Part shown: positions 25,476 to 35,384 of the stretch, in pieces
Layout: each line of letters opens with the position of its first letter
Position numbering within the stretch: the stretch's first letter is position 1
From: Bradyrhizobium zhanjiangense
Lineage (GTDB): Bacteria; Pseudomonadota; Alphaproteobacteria; Rhizobiales; Xanthobacteraceae
Assembly: GCF_004114935.1 (NCBI RefSeq)
Contig: NZ_CP022221.1
Coordinates: 2,005,001 to 2,069,000, forward strand
Direction: 5' to 3'
Length of the DNA: 64,000 nucleotides
Notes under the pieces: generated by a model
Seen by the model: only the letters and a program-made list of their open reading frames with translations
What the model was told of the DNA's origin: nothing
The model's database searches: none
Translations under genes and position numbers: made by a program

Positions 25476-27407
25476 ATGACGAAAGCCGTACAAAAGATCA
25501 CGCTGTCGCCTTCCCGGGACATTCCGTTTAACAAGCTCGTGCTCAGCCAGTCGAACGTTCGCCGCGTCAAGGCCGGTGTCTCGATCGAGCAGCTAGCCGA
25601 GAGCATCGCGCAGCGTACGCTTCTGCAAAGTCTGAGCGTCCGGGCCGTCGTTGATGCAGATGGCAACGAGACCGGCATGTTCGAGGTGCCGGCAGGCGGC
25701 AGGCGCTATCGCTCTCGAGCTCCTGGTGAAACAGAAGCGGATGTCCAAGACGCAGGCGGTGCCGTGCGTCGTCCGCGAAGGGGGCATCACCGAGGATGAC
25801 TCGGTGGCGGAGAACGACGAGCGGGTCGGCCTGCATCCACTCGATCAGTTTCGGGCCTTCCAGACGCTCCGCGACCTCGGCATGAGCGAGGAAGACATCG
25901 CCGCCCGGCACTTCGTGAACCCTGCTATCGTGAAGCAGCGGCTGCGGCTGGCGTCGGTGTCGCCGAAGCTGCATGAGGTCTATGCCGAAGACGGCATGAC
26001 GCTCGAGCAGCTCATGGCGTTCTCGGTCACAGCCGATCACGCCCACCAGGAGCAAGTCTGGCAGAACGTAAGCCGTTCCGGTTATGACGAGCCTTACCAG
26101 ATCCGCCGCCTTGGCGGAGACGCTTTCTCTCAGCCCCGGAGCTTGAGTTGGAAAGTTCGGCGTGCGAAGGCCGATCTCGAGACAGCTTCCGGATGACGCG
26201 AACCGGTAAAAAGCCGTCAGCACGAAATTATGCAGCACCGCCTGGAACGCGATCGCAGGATTTTCTGCCAGTGCATCCCGCGATGCCAGCGTACGATGCG
26301 CCGTCAGCTCGGTGATCAGCCGATCCGGCAGAGGCCTGGCCGCATCCTCATCATCTTCTTCAGCATCGGGAGCACTACCCGCGACCGCGATCACCGTGCG
26401 CTGGACGGAAGCGCCCTCTTCTTGACCTTCGGTCGACAACGCACCGGCGTCCTGCCCGACGTCGCAATCAGTTGCCGGCACCTCGTCCTCTGGCCGGACG
26501 TAACCCCGGTCCACGGAGAGGCGCCCCTCGGAATCGATGCTGATGAAGACACCAGCTCGGGCGATCTCGGTCGGATCGTAGTGCATCGGCCGGTTTTCGA
26601 ATGCCGACAGTGCCGCCTCGATTTCGCCGAGACGCTGGTCGATTTCGTCGGGCAGCTCGTCTGCATCCTGATAATCGGTTTCCAGCTTGGCTTGCTCGGC
26701 GGCTGAGACGATCGCGGCCGAAGGCTGGAAGTGGATCTCGGTCGCCGTGCGCGGGTCCGATCGCCGGGCGCAGTTTGTGGGCCTCGATACCTATCAGCAC
26801 GCGGGTGGCGGCGTTCTGCGGGATTTGTTCGAGCACGACGACGGCCGTCGAGGCGCGGCATGAGGCCTGGAAGGCACGGTTGCCGAAGAGCGAGAACGAT
26901 CTCTGGGATGCGCTGACGGCTCTCGATGGTGGTGCACAGGCGTCGCTGTTCGCCCACTGTGCATCATTTGCGGTCAATGCCGTCTATGAGCCGGCCAATC
27001 GCTACAATCAGGGCCGTGTCTTCGCTCACGGTGTCCGCACCCGTCTCGACCAAGCGGATGTGCTGGCGCGCGCGATCGGGCTCGACATGGTGCAGGCTGG
27101 CTGGCGGCCGACCGTCGACAACTATCTCGGCCGGGTCACCAAGCCGCGAATTCTGGAGGCGGTGCGGGAAGTCAAGGGCGAGTCGTCGGCGCAACTGATC
27201 GACCATCTGAAGAAGGCCGACATGGCCAAGGAGGCCGAGCGCCTTCTGGACGGCTCAGGCTGGTTGCCGGAGCCGCTGCGTCTCGTTGATCCCGATGCAG
27301 CGCCGGTGGGGCAGGAGGGCGAAGCAGGTCCGCTGCCGGAATTCCTCGCCGACGATGAGGATCGGGAGAACGCCGGCGACGACCCGCAGCTCGATGCGGC
27401 TGAGTGA
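25476..27407 (+). pseudogene. parB: ParB-family partition/nuclease-like gene, frameshifted and internally rearranged
   Basis: N-terminal ParB (Spo0J-like) sequence starts at the ATG at 25476 (IPFNKLVLSQSNVRRVKAGV, VPAGGRRYR). A 2-bp loss near 25709-25713 shifts the frame, which continues through the HTH (MSEEDIAARHFVNPAIVKQR) to EPYQIRR near 26110. From about 26112 to 26700 the rest of the protein is encoded on the opposite strand (AEQAKLETDYQDADELPDEI through LPDRLITELTAHRTL). From 26699 the plus strand resumes with two pieces in swapped order (AAEGWKWISVAV before SDRRAQFVGLDTY), and from about 26848 the C-terminus runs normally to 27407. At least two rearrangements are needed to explain this. 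No functional full-length ParB is possible. Confidence 0.8.
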
Positions 27408-27445
27408 CACAGAACGGGATGGCTCCGGCCATCCCGCAGTTGCTT

Positions 27446-27478
27446 GGGGACCGGGTGTAACGCCGGTCCCCATTTTTT
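27446..27478 (+). terminator. Intrinsic terminator after parB
   Basis: A perfect 9-bp stem (27446-27454 with 27463-27471) with an 8-base loop, followed immediately by ATTTTTT. Another 8-bp hairpin (27416-27435) lies just before it. Confidence 0.85.
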
Positions 27479-27588
27479 ATGGGCGAGCGCTGAGAGGAAG
27501 AGCCGGGCCGGGAAGGGTTTGAGCCGTTAGGTCAAAGGAGAGCGCCTGATGGTTCGACCCGTTCCCGCTCTCCGAAAGAAATCCTGTC

Positions 27589-30500
27589 ATGACCGAACCT
27601 CTCCCGGGCGGCGCTGCCGCCGCGCCGCTCTCGATGCGTGCCGCTGCTACTCTCACCTCTGCTGCTATCAAGGCCGCCCGACAGCTCTTGACTGATCTCG
27701 AACGCGGCCGTCGCATTGATGCCGCCGTCCTGCGTGGCGCCATGGAAGCGGCCTTCGGCGCCTCTGATGCGGCCGGCGCCTGGAACTGGAAGACCGCGTA
27801 TGAAGTCTGCGAGGCGGCAACCGTTCTCTTCCTTCGCAAGTTCGGTCCGGCCATGCGCGCCAAAGCTGGCTCGACGGCTGCCATGCTGCCAATGCTCGCG
27901 AGAATCGCGAGCTGTCTGCCGACCCATACGCGGCGTTCCGAGGACAGTCAGGCGCTTCAGCAATTCTCGACGCCGATCCCGCTTGGGCTGGCCGCATGCG
28001 CCGCGGCCGGCATTACGCCTGCAGACCGTGTTCTGGAGCCCTCCGCGGGGACCGGCTTGCTCGCCATCTTCGTCGAGCTCGCCGGCGGCTCTCTGATGTT
28101 GAACGAGTTGGCCGAAGGCCGCGCGGCGTTGCTGGATCATTTGTTTGCCAACGTTGAGGTTACGCGGTTCGACGCCGGGCAAATCGATGATCACCTCGAC
28201 GCGAGCGTTGTGCCGAGCGTCGTTCTGATGAACCCGCCGTTCTCCGCGGTGGCGAATGTCGATCGACGAATGGCGGACGCCGCCTTCCGACACATCGCTT
28301 CGGCGCTCGCGCGCCTTTGCGATGGTGGACGCCTCGTCGCCATCGTTGGCGCAGGCCTTGCGCCGGATAACCCGGCGTGGCTAGAGGCCTTTGTTCGCCT
28401 CCAGGAGCGCGGACGGGTCGTGTTTTCTGCCGCGATCGACGGGGCCGTCTACGCCAAGCACGGCACTCAGACGGAAACGAGGCTGCTCGTAATCGACAAA
28501 TTGCCCGCTGCCGATCTGAAGGCTTTTCCCGCCTCACAAGGCGTGGCCAGCGATGTCGCCACCTTGCTCGAGTGGGTCACCCATCATGTGCCTCCGAGGC
28601 CGCCCGTCGCAGCGCCGGTCGTGGCCGACATCGTTAGACGCCCTGCGATGCCCCGATCGGCCGGCGCCATTGCACCAAGCCCCTCGTCGAGTTCGCGGAG
28701 CGCGCCGGAAGGTGTGGAACTTGCGTACGAGACAGTCGAATGGTCGCCGCCGGAAGGCGCCCGCCTTACCGATGCGCTCTATGAGGAGTACGGATTGCAG
28801 TCGATCCGTATTCCCGGATCGTGCCCACATCCGAACAAGCTCGTGCAGTCGGCGGCGATGGCGTCCGTTGCGCCACCGAAGCCGTCCCACCGTCCGCATC
28901 TGCCTCCAAGTCTGGTGGCAGACGGAGTTCTGTCGGACGCTCAGATCGAGAGCATCATTTATGCCGGCGAGGCGCATTCCGAATTTCTCGCAGGCTCCTG
29001 GACGGTCGATAGGACATTTGATGTTGTGGCCGCCGCGCGCGACGACGCAGAGAAGGCCGTTCGATTTCGTCGCGGCTGGTTTCTCGGCGATGGTACCGGG
29101 GCGGGCAAGGGGCGGCAGGTTGCGGGAATCCTGCTCGACAATTGGCTCAAGGGCCGCCGCCGTGCGGTCTGGATCAGCAAGTCCGACAAGCTGATCGAAG
29201 ATGCCCAGCGCGATTGGTCCGCGCTCGGCATGGAGGGACTTCTCGTTACGCCTCTGTCCCGGTTTCGCCAGGGCAGACCGATCCGGCTTTCGGAAGGCAT
29301 CCTTTTTACCACCTATGCCACGCTACGCACCGACGAGCGTGGGGAGAAGCTTTCGCGTGCCGGGCAGATCGTTGAATGGTTGGGCTCCGACTTCGACGGA
29401 GTGATCGTCTTCGACGAGAGCCATGCCATGCAGAATGCGGTCGCGGGCAAGGGCGAGCGCGGCGACCAGGCGGCCTCGCAGCAGGGGCGCGCAGGCCTGA
29501 GGCTCCAGCACGCCTTGCCCAATGCTCGCGTGGTTTACGTATCGGCGACGGGCGCAACCACGGTCCACAACCTCGCTTATGCCCAGCGCCTCGGCCTTTG
29601 GGGCGGCGCCGACTTCCCGTTCGCCACGCGCGCCGAGTTCGTCGAGGCAATCGAGGAGGGTGGAGTCGCGGCGATGGAGGTGCTGGCGCGCGACCTCAAG
29701 GCGCTCGGTCTCTATGCCGCCCGCTCATTGTCCTATGAGGGCGTCGAGTACGAACTCGTCGAGCACCAGCTTACGCCGGAGCAGGTTCGCATCTACGACG
29801 CCTATGCAGATGCGTTCAGCATCATCCATAACAACCTCGACGCGGCGATGCGGGCCGCCAACATCACCGGCGAAACTGGAACGCTGAACGGGCAGGCAAA
29901 ATCCGCAGCCAGATCCGCCTTCGAGAGCGCCAAACAGCGCTTCTTCGGTCATCTGCTGACCTCGATGAAGACGCCGTCGCTCATCCGATCGGTCGACCGC
30001 GATCTCGACGCCGGCCATGCCGCTGTCATCCAGATTGTTTCAACGGGCGAAGCGCTGACGGAGCGCCGGCTCGCCGAGATCTCGACCGAGGATTGGGGCG
30101 ACGTCCAAGTCGATATCACCCCGCGCGAGTATGTGCTCGACTATCTCGCCCATTCCTTCCCGGTCCAGCTCTACGAGCCGTTCACCGACTCTGAGGGCAA
30201 CCTCTGCTCTCGGCCCGTCTATCGCGATGGCCAGCCGGTTGAGAGCCGGGAAGCCGTTGCACGACGCGGCCGCCTCATCGAGAAACTCGCCTCGCTGCCT
30301 CCGGTACCCGGCGCGCTGGATCAAATCGTCCAGCGCTTCGGCACCGACATGGTCGCTGAAGTGACCGGCCGCTCCCGCCGCATCATTCGTAAGGGCGACC
30401 GGTTGGTGGTCGAAAACCGCGCCGGCTCGGCCAATCTCGCTGAGACATCGGCCTTCATGGACGATGTCAAGCGTATCCTTGTGTTCTCTGACGCGGGCGG

Positions 30501-31905
30501 TACGGGGAGGAGCTATCACGCCGAACTCTCGGCCCGGAACCGCCGCTTGCGGGTTCACTACCTGCTCGAGCCCGGATGGAAGGCGGATGCCGCGATCCAG
30601 GGACTCGGCCGCACGAACCGGACCAATCAGGCGCAACCGCCGCTGTTTCGTCCCATCGCGACCGACGTGAAGGCGGAAAAGCGTTTTCTCAGCACCATTG
30701 CCCGCCGGCTCGACACTTTGGGACCCATCACGCGCGGCCAGCGCCAGACCGGAGGGCAGGGCCTGTTCCGGCCTGAGGACAATCTCGAAAGCCAGTACGG
30801 GCGCGACGCGTTGCGTCAACTCTACACGTTGCTCGTCCGAGGCAAGGTCGATGGATGCTCGTTTGAGAAGTTCGAGGATGCGACCGGCTTGAAGCTGACG
30901 GATGCCAATGGGCTCAGGGATGATCTGCCGCCGATCACGACCTTCCTGAACAGGTTGTTGGCGCTCACCATCGACCTGCAGAATGTCCTGTTCACCGCCT
31001 TCGAGCAGCTCTTGAACGCTCGGATCGAGGGCGCTGTTGCCTCAGGCACCTATGACCTCGGGCTGGAAACGCTCCGTGCCGAAAGCTTTGTCGTCAGCGG
31101 CCGGCGGTCGATCTATGTCCATCCAAGCACAGGTGTCGAGACGCGGCTGCTCACCATCGTCCAGCGCCAGCGTAACCATCCCGTTGGTTTGGATGACGCT
31201 CTGACTCGTCTTTCAACCCATGCTGTCCTGCGGATCAACGAGCGCTCGGGCCGAGCCGCCGTGCAGGTTCCGGCCCCGAGCATCATGCTCGACGACGGCG
31301 AGATCGAGCGTCGCGTCCGCCTGATCCGGCCTATGGAGCAGCACCAGGTCCCGTTGAACATCATGGCGGAGAGCCATTGGGTTGAAGCGGATCGGGAGAG
31401 TTTTGCCGCAGCCTGGCTGGCTGAGCTTGCCGAGGTGCCTGAGTTCACGGAAAGCACGATCCATGTCGTAGCGGGATTGCTGCTACCCATCTGGAAACGA
31501 TTGCCGAACGAATCGACCCGCGTCTATCGGCTCCAGGCCGATGCGGGCGAACGCATTATCGGCCGCAGGGTCTCAGCGGCGTGGGTCGCAAGCGCCGTCT
31601 CGGCGGATACGGCCACGCTCACGCCGGACGCTGCCTTTGCCGCGGTAATAGAGGGACGCACCGTCCTCGACCTCGCGGAGGGGCTCCAGCTTCGCCGCGT
31701 CCGGGTGATGGGCGCTTGCCGCATCGAGCTGTCGGGATTCAACGACACGATGCGCGATCGCCTCCTCGCTTACGGCCTCTTTGGAGAGATCATCTCCTGG
31801 AAGCTGCGGATGTTCATGCCCACGGACGCAAGCGGCGTCGCGATCCTGGCAAAGGTGCTCGACACCTATCCGGTTGCGCGCATCAGTGAGCGGGAGGCCG
31901 CGTGA
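27589..31905 (+). CDS. Strawberry-notch-family methylase-like/helicase protein
   Basis: 1438 residues, normal for plasmid-borne members. About 125-330 is an N6-adenine-methylase-like fold with VLEPSAGTGLLAIF and the catalytic-type NPPF motif (near 215). The SNF2/strawberry-notch helicase follows: Walker A GDGTGAGKGRQVAG (near 500), DESH box in VIVFDESHAM (near 607), and a helicase C-terminal region (QGLGRTNRTNQ near 1005). Such proteins sit next to parB on rhizobial and sphingomonad conjugative elements and probably act on element DNA; their exact role is unknown. No close ribosome site precedes the ATG; a short frame with AAAGGAG starts at 27549 and overlaps it. Confidence 0.85.
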   Translation: MTEPLPGGAAAAPLSMRAAATLTSAAIKAARQLLTDLERGRRIDAAVLRGAMEAAFGASDAAGAWNWKTAYEVCEAATVLFLRKFGPAMRAKAGSTAAMLPMLARIASCLPTHTRRSEDSQALQQFSTPIPLGLAACAAAGITPADRVLEPSAGTGLLAIFVELAGGSLMLNELAEGRAALLDHLFANVEVTRFDAGQIDDHLDASVVPSVVLMNPPFSAVANVDRRMADAAFRHIASALARLCDGGRLVAIVGAGLAPDNPAWLEAFVRLQERGRVVFSAAIDGAVYAKHGTQTETRLLVIDKLPAADLKAFPASQGVASDVATLLEWVTHHVPPRPPVAAPVVADIVRRPAMPRSAGAIAPSPSSSSRSAPEGVELAYETVEWSPPEGARLTDALYEEYGLQSIRIPGSCPHPNKLVQSAAMASVAPPKPSHRPHLPPSLVADGVLSDAQIESIIYAGEAHSEFLAGSWTVDRTFDVVAAARDDAEKAVRFRRGWFLGDGTGAGKGRQVAGILLDNWLKGRRRAVWISKSDKLIEDAQRDWSALGMEGLLVTPLSRFRQGRPIRLSEGILFTTYATLRTDERGEKLSRAGQIVEWLGSDFDGVIVFDESHAMQNAVAGKGERGDQAASQQGRAGLRLQHALPNARVVYVSATGATTVHNLAYAQRLGLWGGADFPFATRAEFVEAIEEGGVAAMEVLARDLKALGLYAARSLSYEGVEYELVEHQLTPEQVRIYDAYADAFSIIHNNLDAAMRAANITGETGTLNGQAKSAARSAFESAKQRFFGHLLTSMKTPSLIRSVDRDLDAGHAAVIQIVSTGEALTERRLAEISTEDWGDVQVDITPREYVLDYLAHSFPVQLYEPFTDSEGNLCSRPVYRDGQPVESREAVARRGRLIEKLASLPPVPGALDQIVQRFGTDMVAEVTGRSRRIIRKGDRLVVENRAGSANLAETSAFMDDVKRILVFSDAGGTGRSYHAELSARNRRLRVHYLLEPGWKADAAIQGLGRTNRTNQAQPPLFRPIATDVKAEKRFLSTIARRLDTLGPITRGQRQTGGQGLFRPEDNLESQYGRDALRQLYTLLVRGKVDGCSFEKFEDATGLKLTDANGLRDDLPPITTFLNRLLALTIDLQNVLFTAFEQLLNARIEGAVASGTYDLGLETLRAESFVVSGRRSIYVHPSTGVETRLLTIVQRQRNHPVGLDDALTRLSTHAVLRINERSGRAAVQVPAPSIMLDDGEIERRVRLIRPMEQHQVPLNIMAESHWVEADRESFAAAWLAELAEVPEFTESTIHVVAGLLLPIWKRLPNESTRVYRLQADAGERIIGRRVSAAWVASAVSADTATLTPDAAFAAVIEGRTVLDLAEGLQLRRVRVMGACRIELSGFNDTMRDRLLAYGLFGEIISWKLRMFMPTDASGVAILAKVLDTYPVARISEREAA

Positions 31906-32966
31906 TGGCCCGCGACGCCAACGATCTGGCACGCCGTCTCGCGCGCGAGGCCGAGGCCGTGTGCCGATACTATCTCTCCAATGGCAAGCGGGCGGGCCGG
32001 TACTGGGTGGTCGGCGACGTCCACAACACGCCGGGCCGCTCGATGTTCGTGCGGCTCCAGGAATCACCTAAGGGCGCCGCCGGCAAATGGACTGACGCTG
32101 CGACCGGCGAGCACGGCGACCTCCTCGACATCATCCGCGAATGCCGGGGTTTGCGCGACTTCAGCGAGGCCGCCGAGGAAGCGAGGCGGTTTCTGAAGCT
32201 GCCTCATCCTGAGCCGCAGCTAGACTCGAAACCCGTTCGTTCGGTGGCGCCGACTGGATCGCAGGAAGCCGCCCGCCGGCTCTTTGCGATATCCAGCCCG
32301 ATCGAGGGGACGCTGGTCGAAACGTACTTGCAGCGCCGCGGAATTGCTGTTGCCCGCCATGGTGGCAGCCTGCGTTTCCATCCTCGTTGCTACTATCGAC
32401 CGGACGAGCATTCGTCGACCGAAACCTGGCCGGCGATGATTGCCCGCGTCACGGACCTTGAGGGTCGGATCACCGGAGCGCACCGAACCTGGCTCGATCC
32501 AGACGGCTTTGATCGCATTCGTCTCGGCAAGGCTCCGATCGACACGCCACGACGGGCCATGGGTGATCTGCTCGGCAGCGCCGTCCGATTCGGCGTAGTG
32601 GACGATGTGCTCGCCGCCGGCGAGGGGATTGAGACCATGCTTTCATTGCGTTACGTGCTGCCGACTCTGCCTATGGCCGCAGCGCTCTCGGCCAATCACC
32701 TCTCAGCCATGTTGCTGCCGTCTGGCCTGCGTCGGCTCTATATCGCCCGCGACGCCGATGCCGCCGGAGATGCAGTGCAGGCTACTCTCACACAGCGTGC
32801 AAGTGCCGCCGGTGTTGAAGCGATCGCGTTGTCGCCCCGGCTGGGCGATTTCAACGAAGACCTGCACATCTTCGGTCTCGAGACCCTCCAAGCAGCGTTG
32901 CGGCTTCAGCTCGTACCAGAAGACGTTGCTCGCTTCATGCATTCGTCGACCGTAGCCGCAGAATAG
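31905..32966 (+). CDS. DUF7146/Toprim-domain protein (primase-like)
   Basis: 353 residues. The ATG overlaps the upstream stop (TGATG). An N-terminal CHC2-like, zinc-less primase region (RYWVVGDVHNTPGRSMFVRL, GKWTDAATGEHGDLLDII) is followed by a Toprim fold near 230-320: VLAAGEGIETMLSL supplies the conserved Glu and LYIARDADAAGD the DxD pair. This family accompanies strawberry-notch genes on conjugative elements, where it may prime replication of transferred DNA. Function inferred from family. Confidence 0.82.
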   Translation: MARDANDLARRLAREAEAVCRYYLSNGKRAGRYWVVGDVHNTPGRSMFVRLQESPKGAAGKWTDAATGEHGDLLDIIRECRGLRDFSEAAEEARRFLKLPHPEPQLDSKPVRSVAPTGSQEAARRLFAISSPIEGTLVETYLQRRGIAVARHGGSLRFHPRCYYRPDEHSSTETWPAMIARVTDLEGRITGAHRTWLDPDGFDRIRLGKAPIDTPRRAMGDLLGSAVRFGVVDDVLAAGEGIETMLSLRYVLPTLPMAAALSANHLSAMLLPSGLRRLYIARDADAAGDAVQATLTQRASAAGVEAIALSPRLGDFNEDLHIFGLETLQAALRLQLVPEDVARFMHSSTVAAE

Positions 32967-33289
32967 CGGTGCTTCGACATTGATCGGTCGGTCATAACGA
33001 GGCCACTGCCGGAAGAGGACGCGACCTCGGCCTTCTAGAGGGCGATCGGACGGCAAGCGGCCCGGGCCGGCAATGGCTACGCCCGGCTATTTTCCGCCGC
33101 GCGCCGGCGATAAGCAGACACAACAGCCATCAAACCGGCGCGCTTTGCATCGCGAAGCAAAATAGCAGGCCTCCGCCATCCTCCGCTGCCGCTTCGGCCC
33201 TTGCGGGTTCTGGCCCGCTCCGCCCGCCGTCTGAGTGATCGCCACGAAGGCCGCGATGGGCGCGGCCGATCCGGCAAAGGGTCCCTCCA
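32967..33289. other. Intergenic region with a stem-loop
   Basis: About 323 bases before the DUF2493 gene. No gene seen; it holds the stem-loop annotated at 33086-33166 and several GC-rich short repeats nearer the start codon. Confidence 0.5.
33086..33166 (+). promoter_or_regulatory. Imperfect stem-loop upstream of the DUF2493 gene
   Basis: Outer arms GCTATTTT (33086-33093) and AAAATAGC (33159-33166) and inner arms GCGCGCCGG (33099-33107) and CCGGCGCGC (33135-33143) pair perfectly in nested order, with unpaired bases between them and a 27-base loop. It resembles in style the long hairpins before ardC and DUF736. Function unknown. Confidence 0.5.
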
Positions 33290-34213
33290 ATGACCGATCA
33301 CGACGACCTTGAACCGCCGCACGCCTCTTCTCCAACTGACCACGTCCTCACCGAACTACAGCTCTTCGGCTACTGTCCCTTCGACGACCAGCCTGACCCA
33401 CGGCCGCTTCCCGAGGGCAAGATGATCGCTGGCGCCGTCGCCGACATCTTCGACGCCCTGGTTGCGACACTGAGCGACACGCGGCTCGAGCCGGACCTGG
33501 GCGATCTGCTGTGGTCGACCGTCAACCTGTTCCATCGCGCCGTCGACCGCATCGAACGCCATCTCGACGACAACGAACAGGCGCAGCAAAAGAGCCAGCG
33601 TGAGCAGAATGGCTCCGAGGTACGATCGGTCGAACTCGAGCGCTTGACGGCCGAAGGCATCACTTTGATCGAGCGCCGCAACTGCCTGGAGCTCTTCCGC
33701 GACCAGGCCATCGAGCGCTTTGAGACTCACACCGGATCGTCCTGGCGCCCTCGATCAGGATCGCTCGTGAACCACCGCACACTGACCGCAGCAATGATCG
33801 ACTCCCGCGACTTCATCGCAGCCAAGCGTCGCGCTGAAACCGAGGTCTTGTTGCCGCCAGGACCGAAGATCGCACTTACCGGCGGGCTCGACTTCAATGA
33901 CCATCACCTCATCTGGGACCGCCTCGACAAGGCCCACGCCAAGCATCCCGACATGGTCCTACTCCATGGCGGCTCGCCCAAAGGTGCGGAGCTTATCGCC
34001 TCCAAATGGGCGACCAATCGCAAAGTGCCTCAGATCGCCTTCAAGCCCGATTGGACAAAGCACGCCAAGGCAGCCCCATTCAAACGCAACGACGCCATGC
34101 TCGAACTCCTGCCGATCGGCGTCATGCACTTCCCGGGCACGGGAATCCAGGACAACCTGGCGGACAAAGCGAAGCGCCTCGGCATTCCCGTCTGGAGGTT
34201 CGGCTGCGCGTGA
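33290..34213 (+). CDS. DUF2493 (SLOG-type) plasmid protein
   Basis: 307 residues; CCCTCC-rich leader and no strong Shine-Dalgarno. The N-terminal half is helical and acidic. The C-terminal half is a Rossmann-like SLOG domain: KIALTGGLDFNDHHLIWDRL, LLHGGSPKGAELIASKWA and VMHFPGTGIQDNLADKAK match the DUF2493/YspA family thought to bind nucleotides. Genes of this kind lie beside strawberry-notch and Toprim genes on rhizobial conjugative elements. Function not known. Confidence 0.78.
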   Translation: MTDHDDLEPPHASSPTDHVLTELQLFGYCPFDDQPDPRPLPEGKMIAGAVADIFDALVATLSDTRLEPDLGDLLWSTVNLFHRAVDRIERHLDDNEQAQQKSQREQNGSEVRSVELERLTAEGITLIERRNCLELFRDQAIERFETHTGSSWRPRSGSLVNHRTLTAAMIDSRDFIAAKRRAETEVLLPPGPKIALTGGLDFNDHHLIWDRLDKAHAKHPDMVLLHGGSPKGAELIASKWATNRKVPQIAFKPDWTKHAKAAPFKRNDAMLELLPIGVMHFPGTGIQDNLADKAKRLGIPVWRFGCA

Positions 34214-34352
34214 GCGCCGTCTTCTCGCCTCCAAGCAACCGAGCGGAGTTGCATGCGCCGCAACTCCGCCGCGTTTCGATCCTATGTCCCGATTGTGCCG
34301 TGGTGGTGGTGGAAGGCGCGACTGCTAGATCTATCCACATGGAGCCACCACC

Positions 34353-34802
34353 ATGCTCGCCCTTGGGCTCGTTCTCAACACACTCGGCATCGGCTTGTCC
34401 TGTTGGGCCATCTTTGCGCTCGCTGTGTATGCCTTACCGTTTTTCGTCGCCCTGAGTATCGGGATGACGGCGTTTCAGAGCGGCGCCAGCCTCATTGGTG
34501 CGCTGCTTATCGCGACGGCCGGCGGTGCGCTGACGCTCGTCCTCGGCCAAGTCGCGGTCGCAATTGCCCGATCCTTGGCTTTGCGCATCGCGATCGCGAC
34601 AGCATTTGCGATTCCCGCCGCCGTTGCCGGCTATCATGTGGTGTTCGCCGTGTCCCAGATCGGGGTGCCTTCGTTGGCTTGGCGTGAGGTCTTCGCTTGC
34701 CTGGGCGCGGTTTGCATTGGCGTCACGTCATGGACGCGCTTGATCGTTCTGGCCGAGACCCGCCCGTTCGAACCGGGTAGGGTGGTGGAGAGCCCGTCCT
34801 AA
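34353..34802 (+). CDS. Small multi-pass membrane protein
   Basis: 149 residues with four probable membrane segments near 5-40, 45-70, 75-102 and 108-130 (for example SLIGALLIATAGGALTLVLG), and a short polar C-terminus. I do not recognise a family. It lies between the DUF2493 and DUF736 genes, in the same orientation; 140 bases separate it from DUF2493. The 3' end abuts the inverted DUF736 remnant. Confidence 0.6.
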   Translation: MLALGLVLNTLGIGLSCWAIFALAVYALPFFVALSIGMTAFQSGASLIGALLIATAGGALTLVLGQVAVAIARSLALRIAIATAFAIPAAVAGYHVVFAVSQIGVPSLAWREVFACLGAVCIGVTSWTRLIVLAETRPFEPGRVVESPS

Positions 34803-35099
34803 CCAGTTCTTACGGCCGGAAGGCCCGAGGGATGACCGTTTACCGCCTTCATCGTCGAACAGGTTCGCGTAGATCGGCGCGATGAACGGGGATGATCGAG
34901 ACCTGAGGGCGGGAGAGGCAGTCCTCCTCGGAGCTCCTCGATCAAGCCGCCGGCATTTCGGTCTGGCCCACGCAGCCGCGGCGGAGCGGTGTTGCCTCGA
35001 TCCGTTCTTGGGAGACGATACCGCCCTTTGCAGCAGATTGTTTCTCTTTCTGCGCTGAATCGTTCCGACCTCTTGTTCAGCAAAACCGAGATAAGCCAT
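34796..35099 (-). pseudogene. Inverted, decayed copy of DUF736
   Basis: On the minus strand an ATG with the same AAGGAGAAGAC-type leader as the intact gene begins MAYLGF, and the far end reads APIYANLFDDEGG then GRKN, the DUF736 C-terminus. In between the sequence needs several frame changes and has stops (pieces VGQTEM and SRSSEED are readable). It faces away from the intact copy at 35385-35705, so the two form a divergent duplicated pair. Confidence 0.65.
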
Positions 35100-35200
35100 G
35101 TCTTCTCCTTAAGATTGCGGTTCAGCACGCGACGCACGTGGCCTCATTGATGGCTTGATCTGGCCAAAGACCGGCTTCGCCTCGATCGTCTGAGCCGCAA

Positions 35201-35272
35201 CGCCGTTGATGCGACTTTCTTCCCCTGGGCTTCGCCCATTCCTCGCGAGGCAAGAAAGTCGCCACAACGGCG
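35201..35272 (+). promoter_or_regulatory. 21-bp-stem hairpin between the two DUF736 copies
   Basis: Arms 35201-35221 and 35252-35272 pair at 19 of 21 positions. The 30-base loop itself contains a GGGC-TTC-GCCC mini-hairpin (35227-35237) and the 10-bp palindrome CCTCGCGAGG (35241-35250), giving a branched structure. It lies about 110 bases before the intact DUF736 start. Confidence 0.55.
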
Positions 35273-35384
35273 TCCTCCGCTGCGCTCCGGCCCGCGAGCG
35301 GGTGCGTCGCCGATCGTCTTCGGCCTGCAGATCGCCATCGAGGCCGCGGTGGTCGCGGGCTCGAAACACAACAGGAGAAGTGAC

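Noticed and set aside
25567..26586. A 339-codon minus-strand gene
   Set aside because: Its first half is clearly the inverted middle of parB and its second half is antisense to the N-terminal parB sequence, so it is not an independent gene.
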